DNA of 64,000 nt. Origin: Symsagittifera roscoffensis (Eukaryota; Xenacoelomorpha; Acoela; Convolutidae). The notes under the pieces were generated by a model. It had not been told where the DNA came from and made no database searches. It was given only the letters and a program-made list of their open reading frames with translations. The number at the start of each line of letters is the position of its first letter. Within the stretch, counting starts at the first letter, position 1. Position numbers and translations under genes: made by a program. Below, one piece after another: positions 55,624 to 64,000 of this stretch. The stretch is from NCBI RefSeq assembly GCF_963678635.1, contig NC_087068.1, forward strand, positions 3,970,001 to 4,034,000. The letters are read 5' to 3'.

Positions 55624-55690
55624 CGAACAAGACCTTAATAGCTTAGAATTAACCAAAATAGATTAGAAATTAGACAAAAACATTTACAAA

Positions 55691-55924
55691 ATGTTATACG
55701 ACAATAATTTAATCGAAATGTCTCTACGACTCAATAGATCAGAGCCAATATTCCGAACCATAACAGAACTACCTGGAATTGGAAGAAGACCTCGAACCAG
55801 AGACGACATACGACAAAGTAGAAACTTGCCATATAGCTATATGATAGTTAGGCAAAAACCAGAACAAACTTTTATATTTAGAATACTACTGGCAATGAAT
55901 TTAGATTTTCATTTGCAAACATAA
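55691..55924 (+). CDS. Short leader ORF of the LTR element, unknown
   Basis: 77 codons, MLYDNNLIEMSLRLNRSEPI with an Arg-rich middle (GIGRRPRTRDDIRQSRNLPY) and end MNLDFHLQT. It lies 85 bp after the primer-binding site. It may be an uORF, a first coding exon joined to something downstream by splicing, or chance. The composition is more basic and less A-rich than the main ORFs. Confidence 0.35.
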   Translation: MLYDNNLIEMSLRLNRSEPIFRTITELPGIGRRPRTRDDIRQSRNLPYSYMIVRQKPEQTFIFRILLAMNLDFHLQT

Positions 55925-56858
55925 AACCTTGAAGTTAATCTTCAAAATCATTTCAGGCGCTAAACAAAATTATTAATATACAATAACGATTGATAAAAAG
56001 ATCTAAGATCGTTTTCCTAAAACTCTGCAGTAATATACAAAACATGTTTGAAAAATATTTATTGAAAAATAAAAAATAAAAATTAGTAGCATGACAATAA
56101 ATGGTTAGTAATCATAAATCATCCTGTTGTTCCAGCTCCATCACCTAAAACATAACAGCAATCATAAACCCACTAATATCATCAAAACACTAAATCTTTC
56201 CTTTACACACATTTAAAATTTTATTAAAACTTAAATTCACTTAATTTTAAAACCAGATCATCAAGGCTTATCCTTGGATCTTAAATCATTTTCTACTTAA
56301 TTAAATTTCAAAAATTGATCATCAAGGCTTATCCTTGGATCAAACAGAACAACTTTGTTCTCCCCAACCCACTTAATTAGTGTCTAACGACCTCAAACGT
56401 CGATTCACTACCCAACCCTTTCTAAAGACCTAAGACTAATAGAAATTTTTAAACAAAACTAATCATTCAAATTAGGATAAATAGTGAAGAACTTCGGTTA
56501 TTCATCCTTCACTTGACCCCCCCTCTTACCAGACCCAGGATAAATCTTAGACTTAGTAAGTTTAAAATAGTATCTAACGAACTACTCGCGTTCTAATTAT
56601 ACCTGAACCTTGTGGATCGATTTACTATTCTCCAACCCTTGAACACAATCACTACCCCTAAGTAAGATTAAGTAAGTTAACACCTTAACTTATACTAGCC
56701 ACGAGAAAGTAAAAAATCATTCTTCGGAATCGATATACTTTTCTCTCCAACCCTGAACAAATAGACCCAGGTTAAGCTAACCAAAAAATCGTAAGAACTA
56801 ACAGTTTAGGAAAATAGAAACCATTTAACAACCTTTTGCATCCGTCATCCTAAACCTT
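55925..56858 (+). other. Long leader with duplicated hairpin and degenerate repeats
   Basis: A 25-bp unit containing the stem-loop CAAGGCTTATCCTTG is present at 56256-56280 and 56317-56341. CGATT(C/T)AC or CGATATAC followed by (C/T)CCAACCCT recurs near 56401, 56617 and 56730. TCTAACGA precedes two of these. No ORF. Possible roles (packaging, dimerisation, translation control) are inferred from position only. Confidence 0.6.
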
Positions 56859-57326
56859 ATGTCATTTAAAAACCTAGGAAATAAACAAACAATCGTTTTA
56901 CACAATTGTGAAATAGATAACAAAAAATACGACCTTGTAATCACACCTCATACACAAACAGTTGGATACATTCGAACAAAACGACAAACACTAAAAAGAA
57001 AAATAATAACGAAACAAAGACAAATAACACGAAAAAGATTTTCAAAAAATCGAAACGCATTTTCAGAATCAGAAACCAACAGTTTAGACGAACTTTACAA
57101 ACTAAAAGAATCAATAGATAAAAATTACCCACTTCACGATCAATTATATTTTTCTGACTCAGAAACAACTTCAAATTCATCAAAAAGAGGAAAAAGAAGA
57201 ATAAAAAAGCAGTATAAACACAAACCAGTACATTTATACAATTGGAATCAACCAATTCGACACATTAATAATTACATATTAACAGTCATCGAACGAAAAA
57301 ATGAGCTCAACGCACACCCCAGGTGA
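56859..57326 (+). CDS. 155-residue basic accessory ORF overlapping Gag
   Basis: Starts MSFKNLGNKQTIVLHNCEID and contains the very basic segment RQTLKRKIITKQRQITRKRF, an acidic stretch (SESETNSLDELYKLKESIDK) and KRGKRRIKKQYKHKPVHLYN. It overlaps the Gag-Pol start by 26 nt in another frame, so Gag-Pol may be reached by reinitiation or leaky scanning. The lysine/arginine blocks suggest nucleic-acid binding or a nuclear-localisation signal. I recognise no family. The same A-rich codon use as Gag-Pol argues that it belongs to the element. Confidence 0.7.
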   Translation: MSFKNLGNKQTIVLHNCEIDNKKYDLVITPHTQTVGYIRTKRQTLKRKIITKQRQITRKRFSKNRNAFSESETNSLDELYKLKESIDKNYPLHDQLYFSDSETTSNSSKRGKRRIKKQYKHKPVHLYNWNQPIRHINNYILTVIERKNELNAHPR

Positions 57327-60300
57327 AGAAAGTCCAGATGATGATGAAATCTTTCCTTTTATAGTAGATGCAGATACTGATAGAGGACAACACATATTTT
57401 GTCAAAATTTACTCGTAAATTTATTTGAACCCGGAATCAGTCCATGTAAAACAGAGTTCCCAGATGTAAAAATCAAAAGACAAATCATAGACCACTACTT
57501 AAAAGATATATGCAACATAACACAACAGTATGGAATCTACTCCATAGAATTCACCTCACCAAACCATAATAATAGAAAATATACAATTCAAACAGACGAT
57601 CTTGATTTAGAATTTTCAAAAGTTTTTTCAGAATATATAAAAAGCATCCAATATCATAACTCACAAAGAGCAAACTCCATATTCACCAATGAAGTTTTCG
57701 CAATAATATATAGTTATATTTCGATATTAGAAAACGAAATCCCAATAACAAATGTCTCACCGACAGAAACATCTAAACATTTAAGAGTACGACATGAAAT
57801 CACACTACTCTCTAGTTATTTAAACATCATTAAAGAAAATTTCACGAAAGACGACGTTTCACAACATACAAAACACGATCTACAAAAAATTTTGGCATGG
57901 TTCATAATAGATTATTTCACACACAATATTGATTTAATTGCACAAGCAAGAAAAAATTTTAGACCCCAAAACTCGAACGATGATACCGCTATGACAGAAC
58001 AATCAGATTATGTTTGGGACCCCGAATGGTCTCATCCCGCATTTATAAGCTTCCCACAATCAATCTCAAGTCAAGCAATAAGTACGATATCTTACATAAG
58101 AGATTATGTAAAAGTAATACCATTAACCATTGATGCAACACCATTAAACTATAATACATTTTTGCCCGATACACAAAATAATAGTTTAAACTCTACAGTC
58201 ATACACAATGAAAACCTCAATGGAACTAGGAATCTTACTCAACAAGATATCCAGACACCATCACACTTCATAAATGAAGAAATTGTACACACAACAACTA
58301 CACAACAAAGTATTTCACCAATACGCCCAAATTTAACAACACCAAGAAATACAAATCCTTCACAAACACAGGTAACCTTACAATCAACCGTTAAACCTTC
58401 GGTTGCCCCTAAATGTTCACATATGGATTACCAAACATACAGACCCATGACAATACCATCAAAAACACGCAAAACATTCACTAGAAACAACTTTGCAGAC
58501 CATAATTATAATTATACACATTCATCAAAAACATATAACCAACCACAAAGAAATTTTAACCAATATACAAGATCTCGAAATTGGGATAACCCAATGACCC
58601 AACCTAATTCAATAAATTTCCAAACAAATCCTCCACAGGATCACAGTGAAAATTACCCATTTTTTCAACAAAATAAAAATAAAAAACAGACATCTTATCA
58701 AATGGATTATTTATCCTCAGATGATGATTTCTTACAACCAGATATATTTGCACAAAATACTCAAGAATATCGTAGACAAGGAATACAGAGAACACGTACA
58801 AATCATAGAAATTTTTCTCCACAACCAATAGATGCACAACATCAACAACCAATTCAACAACAAAATCTAATTAATACACAATCTTTTCAACCAATTCAAC
58901 AACAAAATCCAATGACTGCACACTCGTATCAAGCATCACAAATGCAAAATGAAATACCACTCCCATATTATCTCCAACAACATGAAATAACAAGAAACCA
59001 ACTTTCAAATTTTTCTCAAATGCCAAATGCAGCAGAATCATTACAAATGACAATGAATCCATACCTTATGGGTGGATCATCAATAACATCAAACAAACCT
59101 TTAATGGTTTTCACAGGAACAGACCCTGAATACTCTGTAGAAGATTATTTAAATGCAGTAACAGCAAACCTGATTTTAAATATTGGACCTGAACCAATTA
59201 ATACGCCACTACATCAAAATTGGATACATCGACGCACAGCGTTAATACAAACAACCTTAGATGGCGCAGCCCAAAAATGGTTTTCAGTACTACCTCTAGA
59301 AATAAAATCAAACTGGAAAAGGTTTACACAGGAATTTTCAAAAATGTTTGACTCCGAAAGAAACAAACAACAACAAAGAGTTTTATGCAATGAAATTCGC
59401 AGATTACCAAACGAAACCATCAAGCAAATAGCAGTACGAATCGAAACACTAGTTCGAAAAGCATATTCATTAAATACACATGACTATAAAAACACAAAGA
59501 TGACAGAAATCTTAATGATGACTTTAACACCACAATTAAGGAAAATAGCAATAAAAAAGAGAGCATCCCATCCTTCTTCAATTCGAGAACCCGATTTAGA
59601 TTTTCGGAAACTAGTAGACAAATTAGAACAAGCAGAAATCACGATGAAACTAGAAGAAATGGAAAATCTGAAATTACAATACGTTAACAGAATTGAAACG
59701 ACTCCCACTAATATTAATAATATACAGGAATCAGAGACAGACCTCGTTGAAAAAATCACTGAAATACTCAATATTTACGAAAAGAACCCAAACTTTAAAG
59801 GCAAAACATCTTTCAAAAAATGGTGTAATTATTGCCGACGATACGGACATAGTATTTCCGAATGTAGACAAAAACAGCAAGACAATCAAAATAAACCTCA
59901 AAAATATAAAGAACCAAATAAATCATTCTATCAATACATGAAAAAAGATCAAAATCTACCGAACAAAACAGTTTACAGCAACAACAGTTCAGGAAAACCA
60001 CTCCCGAACAATAAAAATTATACAAGAAATCAATCACCATATAACTCAAGTTATAGAGGAAGATCACCAGAACGAAGAAACACGAATAATTCATCACAAA
60101 ATCACTACAATAGACCAAATAGTCGAAATAACTACTCCAGATCAAATTCAAATACACAACGATTTGTTTCTAGATCTAATTCCCAATCAAGAAATAACTA
60201 CTATCCAAACAACCAATCACGAAATTCATCATACAATAGGAATAGAAACTACTCCTATAATCGAAATAGAAGTTATTCAAACAACCGAAACCAGAATTAC

Positions 60301-63300
60301 CCGAACAATCAATCAAGGAATAACTCATATAATAGATCGAACTATAACAGACCAAACAATAATTACCAAAACAGATCGCGAAATAATTCACAAAATCGAC
60401 ACTCAAGTTATAATAATCGTTATAGAAATTATTCCCAATCACCACACCGGAATAATAATAACTATAATAATTCTAATAATCGCCACAGAAGTAGTACACC
60501 TAAACATCAAAGACAAATCAATCAAGTACAATCTAACCCAGAAACAACATCAGACCCTCCAGGTATTGATGACACAGTAACTGATACGTTACAACTCAAT
60601 CAAATAAACTGTACATCATCAGATTCAGAAAGTGATACTGAAAACACTCTTTCTATCAATATGATAAAAGTCGAAAATGACTATGAATCTGTCATATATG
60701 AACAACCCTTTTCATCACACATATATGAAAATCAATCAGAATTTCTTCAAAATTATTACACTACACCCATAAATTCCACACCAACGACGCAAGAAACAAA
60801 TGAGATTAACACTACAAATCAAACCAATAAAAATACCAAAACAAAATGCTTGAATACAAACCACATTTATCAAAATATACAAAAAGAACAACCCAAAGAA
60901 AAAATTTGGACAATACCATTTCTCTTAGAAAGCCCAAGAAATAAAGAATTTCAACCACCAGACCTTGAAATAGATTTTTTAATTGATTCAGGAGCAGAAT
61001 CAAACATAATAAACATCCCCACATGGAATGAAATAAAAACTTTACACCCAAAGCTAACACCTCTTGAAACCTCCAGTAAGTTAGCAACAGCACAAGGATC
61101 AACATTGATAAACTACGGAAAAATCCAATTATTTCTCCTCCCCACCAGAACAATGGAGCAAAGCAAAATTTTAAATAAGCCATTTAAACAAATATTCCAT
61201 ATCACTGACATTAAATATAATATCATTGGAATACCATTTATTTCGAAGTATATACCAACAATTAACATACTAAATAGTAAAATATTAATCAAAGATAAAT
61301 ATACAAAAACAAAAGAAACATCCTTAACATTTTTTCAAAGATTAAATAAACAACCACCATTCTTTTCAAAATTCTACCCGATATTTAACCAACAAAGAAA
61401 ACACCTAAAACCACTATCAGGAAATATCTATAACTTTTCAATCAAACAAGTTCACCAATATGATAAAGAACAAAACAAACAAAAATTTTATATGTCAGAA
61501 TTTGAATTCAAACCTATTCACAAATTTTTCAAAATCACAATCTCATCCATAAAATATTTGAAAAATTCGAATTCCGATATCATTTCCTTACATGTCTATA
61601 ATAACACACCTTACCAAGTAACATTACCTTTAGGACTTTTAGGATATTGTGAAACCAACGCTACAATATCACCAATACACGAAAAAGCCTATCGCGTAAA
61701 TAATATACTCCAATTACTAGATATTTGCCAATCTACAATTCTTAATGAAGAATTATCCATAAATAATATAATAAGTAACGAAAACAGAAATACGGATTAT
61801 TTCACAAAAACTCCATATTTCAAACCTACATTCAACGTGAGTAACTACACAGAGGACCAACAGAAATTTTTAACAATGTTTAATTTCCAACATTCACAAA
61901 TAACACAAGACGAATTCGAAAAGTTAGCCAAACAGCTAATTAAATATTCATCAGTCTATGCAACATCAAAATTTGATGTTGGCAAAATCAGTTCATCACT
62001 ACATCTCCCGTTAAAACCAGACGCAGTTTTCAAAAAACAGAGAGCAAGTAAAGTACCAATTCATTTACATGATAAAGTGAACAGATTACTCGATATTCTA
62101 GAACAATACAACATTATATCACCAGTAAACAAAGAAGAACAACCAAAAGGCAACACATTTATCAACCCCGTTATCATTCTAGCTAAAGGAGAATCATTAA
62201 AAATCGTTCCCGATGCTAGATACCTCAATTCACTTATAGATGAATCAAAATGTAATTGGCCCATTGAACCAATACAAGTTATTTTAACAAAAATAAACGG
62301 CAAATACTTTACAACCGCCGATATGAATAGTGCATACAATCAAATGCCACTAGATGAACAATCACGACGTTTAACACAATTTGTTATCGGAAACCAACAA
62401 TATGAATTCAACCGCTTATTCTATGGAATATCCATAGGACCAGCAGCATTTTCAGCTTTTATGAGCAAAATTTTTAGACCACTAATACTCAAGAAAAACG
62501 CAATCACCTATTTAGACGATGTTTTTATGCAATCACAAACAAAAGACGAGATGTTCAATGTTTTAGAAAAATATCACCAAATACTTCAGAACGAAAATCT
62601 GAAGGCCGCCCCCGATAAATCACACTTCTTTTTGACAAGAGTTAAATTCTTAGGACATAATATAGAAAGAAAAACAATCACTCCATTGAAATCACGCATT
62701 GACGCTATTCAAAAACTTCAACCACCAACAAATAAAAAGAAAATCCAAGAATTTCTTGGAATGTTAAACTTTTTAAGTAAATATGTTTATAAAATGCAAT
62801 TATATCTACGACCATTTTATAACATCCTTAGACAACAAAATAATTTTGAATGGAACACAGAACATCAAACACGATTTGAAGAAGTAAAGAAACTTTTAAC
62901 TGAACAAATTTCAAACACAATTCCAGATTCAAATCAACCATTTTATGCAATGTGCGATGCTTCGAACTTTGGCATCGGTGCAGCACTATTACAATCACAT
63001 AATGGTACAAATAAAATGAACCTCATATCAGCAAATTCTCGATTATTCACTCAAGCAGAGCTACGACTCTCAACTCTAATGAGAGAATGTACAGCCATAA
63101 TATATACACTAACAGAATATGAATTTCTGATACTTGGATCAAAACATCCAACAGTTCTATTCACAGACCATAAACCAATCATCTTTCTCTTTACACAAAA
63201 ATCTAACCCAAACCACCGAGTTTACAGATTTCAACTAATTCTAATGAAATTTCCAAACTTACATATAGTTTGGACTGCAGGAAAAAATCTTGCATTACCA

Positions 63301-64000
63301 GACACCTTAAGTCGAAATACACCACCTGAATTACTTACACGAAAAACAACAGTTGAAATACCCAAAAACATAAAATTCTACCTTGCAGAAAACGAAACAT
63401 CACCCCGATTGGAATGCAAATATGCAGTAAAAACTGATATTGAACAATCACAAATAAATAATTTACAACATTTCCCACTTTATTTAGATTGTCAAAATAA
63501 TCATTATGAAGTTGATTTACTTGGAACATCAACTTTCAAACCAATCCCATATTCTCAATGGATAAAAAATAACACCCAACAAAAACGAACAAAACAACAC
63601 CCGCCTAAAAAAGACCATTTTCCACTAATTGAAAAAGAAGATTTAACTGATAAAATAAATTTATCAGGACCACAAACAAATGATTCAAAATACACAATAA
63701 ATCAAGTTTTTGACCTTCACGACCCACTTGATACAATACCCTTATCTAAATTCGAAATTGAAAACATTTTTCTCCCTCCAACAGAAACGATTACAATTTC
63801 AACACTGAAACAATGTCAAAATCTTGACCCGATAATTCGACAACTGAAATCATGGCACAAATATAAAACTAAACCTATCAAAGCAGATTCAACCAGTCTA
63901 GGAAACAAAACACTCCTCCGATACTTTCGCAAATTTAACAACACAACAATTAACGAAAATACAGACCTTTTAGAGTATAACCTGAATGAATCTACAGTTC
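57301..64000 (+). CDS. gag-pol: Gag-Pol polyprotein, single frame, 3' end outside window
   Basis: Open from ATG 57301 to the window end (more than 2,230 residues). Residues 1-600 form an unassigned, Asn/Gln/Thr-rich N-terminal region. 600-735 resemble a retrotransposon Gag domain (LDGAAQKWFSVLP). A CCHC zinc knuckle (CNYCRRYGHSISEC) lies at 842-855, and an Asn/Arg/Tyr/Ser-rich tract at about 900-1075. Then come an aspartic protease with DSGAESNII (Asp1229) and a linker of about 250 residues. Reverse transcriptase follows, with Asp1674 (TADMNSAYNQM) and YLDD at 1737-1740, then RNase H with Asp1886, Glu1929 and Asp1956, and DTLSRN at 2001. The start of an integrase region is at the end. All catalytic residues seen are canonical. 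There is no frameshift or stop between Gag and Pol. Confidence 0.9.
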   Translation, partial: MSSTHTPGEESPDDDEIFPFIVDADTDRGQHIFCQNLLVNLFEPGISPCKTEFPDVKIKRQIIDHYLKDICNITQQYGIYSIEFTSPNHNNRKYTIQTDDLDLEFSKVFSEYIKSIQYHNSQRANSIFTNEVFAIIYSYISILENEIPITNVSPTETSKHLRVRHEITLLSSYLNIIKENFTKDDVSQHTKHDLQKILAWFIIDYFTHNIDLIAQARKNFRPQNSNDDTAMTEQSDYVWDPEWSHPAFISFPQSISSQAISTISYIRDYVKVIPLTIDATPLNYNTFLPDTQNNSLNSTVIHNENLNGTRNLTQQDIQTPSHFINEEIVHTTTTQQSISPIRPNLTTPRNTNPSQTQVTLQSTVKPSVAPKCSHMDYQTYRPMTIPSKTRKTFTRNNFADHNYNYTHSSKTYNQPQRNFNQYTRSRNWDNPMTQPNSINFQTNPPQDHSENYPFFQQNKNKKQTSYQMDYLSSDDDFLQPDIFAQNTQEYRRQGIQRTRTNHRNFSPQPIDAQHQQPIQQQNLINTQSFQPIQQQNPMTAHSYQASQMQNEIPLPYYLQQHEITRNQLSNFSQMPNAAESLQMTMNPYLMGGSSITSNKPLMVFTGTDPEYSVEDYLNAVTANLILNIGPEPINTPLHQNWIHRRTALIQTTLDGAAQKWFSVLPLEIKSNWKRFTQEFSKMFDSERNKQQQRVLCNEIRRLPNETIKQIAVRIETLVRKAYSLNTHDYKNTKMTEILMMTLTPQLRKIAIKKRASHPSSIREPDLDFRKLVDKLEQAEITMKLEEMENLKLQYVNRIETTPTNINNIQESETDLVEKITEILNIYEKNPNFKGKTSFKKWCNYCRRYGHSISECRQKQQDNQNKPQKYKEPNKSFYQYMKKDQNLPNKTVYSNNSSGKPLPNNKNYTRNQSPYNSSYRGRSPERRNTNNSSQNHYNRPNSRNNYSRSNSNTQRFVSRSNSQSRNNYYPNNQSRNSSYNRNRNYSYNRNRSYSNNRNQNYPNNQSRNNSYNRSNYNRPNNNYQNRSRNNSQNRHSSYNNRYRNYSQSPHRNNNNYNNSNNRHRSSTPKHQRQINQVQSNPETTSDPPGIDDTVTDTLQLNQINCTSSDSESDTENTLSINMIKVENDYESVIYEQPFSSHIYENQSEFLQNYYTTPINSTPTTQETNEINTTNQTNKNTKTKCLNTNHIYQNIQKEQPKEKIWTIPFLLESPRNKEFQPPDLEIDFLIDSGAESNIINIPTWNEIKTLHPKLTPLETSSKLATAQGSTLINYGKIQLFLLPTRTMEQSKILNKPFKQIFHITDIKYNIIGIPFISKYIPTINILNSKILIKDKYTKTKETSLTFFQRLNKQPPFFSKFYPIFNQQRKHLKPLSGNIYNFSIKQVHQYDKEQNKQKFYMSEFEFKPIHKFFKITISSIKYLKNSNSDIISLHVYNNTPYQVTLPLGLLGYCETNATISPIHEKAYRVNNILQLLDICQSTILNEELSINNIISNENRNTDYFTKTPYFKPTFNVSNYTEDQQKFLTMFNFQHSQITQDEFEKLAKQLIKYSSVYATSKFDVGKISSSLHLPLKPDAVFKKQRASKVPIHLHDKVNRLLDILEQYNIISPVNKEEQPKGNTFINPVIILAKGESLKIVPDARYLNSLIDESKCNWPIEPIQVILTKINGKYFTTADMNSAYNQMPLDEQSRRLTQFVIGNQQYEFNRLFYGISIGPAAFSAFMSKIFRPLILKKNAITYLDDVFMQSQTKDEMFNVLEKYHQILQNENLKAAPDKSHFFLTRVKFLGHNIERKTITPLKSRIDAIQKLQPPTNKKKIQEFLGMLNFLSKYVYKMQLYLRPFYNILRQQNNFEWNTEHQTRFEEVKKLLTEQISNTIPDSNQPFYAMCDASNFGIGAALLQSHNGTNKMNLISANSRLFTQAELRLSTLMRECTAIIYTLTEYEFLILGSKHPTVLFTDHKPIIFLFTQKSNPNHRVYRFQLILMKFPNLHIVWTAGKNLALPDTLSRNTPPELLTRKTTVEIPKNIKFYLAENETSPRLECKYAVKTDIEQSQINNLQHFPLYLDCQNNHYEVDLLGTSTFKPIPYSQWIKNNTQQKRTKQHPPKKDHFPLIEKEDLTDKINLSGPQTNDSKYTINQVFDLHDPLDTIPLSKFEIENIFLPPTETITISTLKQCQNLDPIIRQLKSWHKYKTKPIKADSTSLGNKTLLRYFRKFNNTTINENTDLLEYNLNESTV

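Larger units (their letters stand above)
55304..64000 (+). mobile_element. Ty3/gypsy-type LTR retrotransposon, 5' 8.7 kb (3' end outside window)
   Basis: A candidate 300-bp 5' LTR, a putative primer-binding site, a 1.2-kb leader, a small ORF and a Gag-Pol ORF that is still open at the window end. Domain order protease, reverse transcriptase, RNase H, then the start of the integrase region, is that of Ty3/gypsy elements and retroviruses. No stop or frameshift interrupts 6.7 kb of coding sequence, so the copy may be recent. The sense strand is markedly A-rich, unlike the flanking DNA. The 3' LTR needed to prove the boundaries lies outside. Confidence 0.85.

Noticed and set aside
56941-60445. 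Many minus-strand ORFs opposite Gag-Pol
   Set aside because: They are antisense shadows of an A-rich open frame: poly-Phe/Leu/Val composition and no motifs.
1-64000. tRNA, rRNA or CRISPR-like arrays
   Set aside because: No cloverleaf, rRNA signature or regular spacer-repeat structure was seen; the repeats present are microsatellites, minisatellites and TIRs.

Overview
The window looks like a piece of an AT-rich, repeat-laden eukaryotic nuclear chromosome, most likely from an invertebrate animal. The reasons are a spliced Rho-type GTPase gene with a CAAX end, large introns carrying MITEs, a hAT transposon, a Ty3/gypsy-type LTR retrotransposon and two Polinton/Maverick elements whose proteins resemble those I know from cnidarians and other invertebrates. 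The species cannot be fixed from the sequence.

Layout. (1) 1-15487: a Polinton copy whose left end lies outside the window. The protein-primed DNA polymerase runs leftwards (3609 to 1). The late block runs rightwards: exonuclease-like protein, packaging ATPase, a small ORF, integrase, minor capsid candidate, a small basic protein, major capsid and adenain-like protease. The right terminal inverted repeat (TIR) ends at 15487. (2) 15488-25949: mostly non-coding DNA holding an AT-ended repeat family, a 1.08-kb tandem duplication and a 1073-bp internally deleted hAT element with a perfect 8-bp target duplication. (3) 25956-43891: a second, complete 17.9-kb Polinton of the same family in the opposite orientation, with both TIRs and a 6-bp target duplication that matches at 5 of 6 positions. 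Both Polinton copies are decayed. Deletions and catalytic-residue changes hit different genes in each. In copy 2 the polymerase also carries a 2.7-kb internal tandem duplication. (4) 43898-45936: intergenic. (5) 45937-53765: a four-exon Rho-like GTPase gene whose introns are loaded with four MITE-like insertions. (6) 53766-55303: intergenic. (7) 55304 to the window end: an intact-looking LTR retrotransposon with a roughly 300-bp 5' LTR, a long leader with duplicated hairpins, a 155-residue accessory ORF and an overlapping uninterrupted Gag-Pol ORF of more than 2,230 codons.

Working together. The Polinton genes form a virus-like module: replication (pPolB), integration (integrase), and a packaging and capsid set (ATPase, capsid proteins, protease). 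Neither copy can supply all of it. The two copies share conserved ORFs of unknown function and a conserved hairpin-unit minisatellite between two convergent genes. The LTR element looks young because it is open throughout and has a strongly A-rich sense strand. The Rho-like gene is the only convincing host gene.
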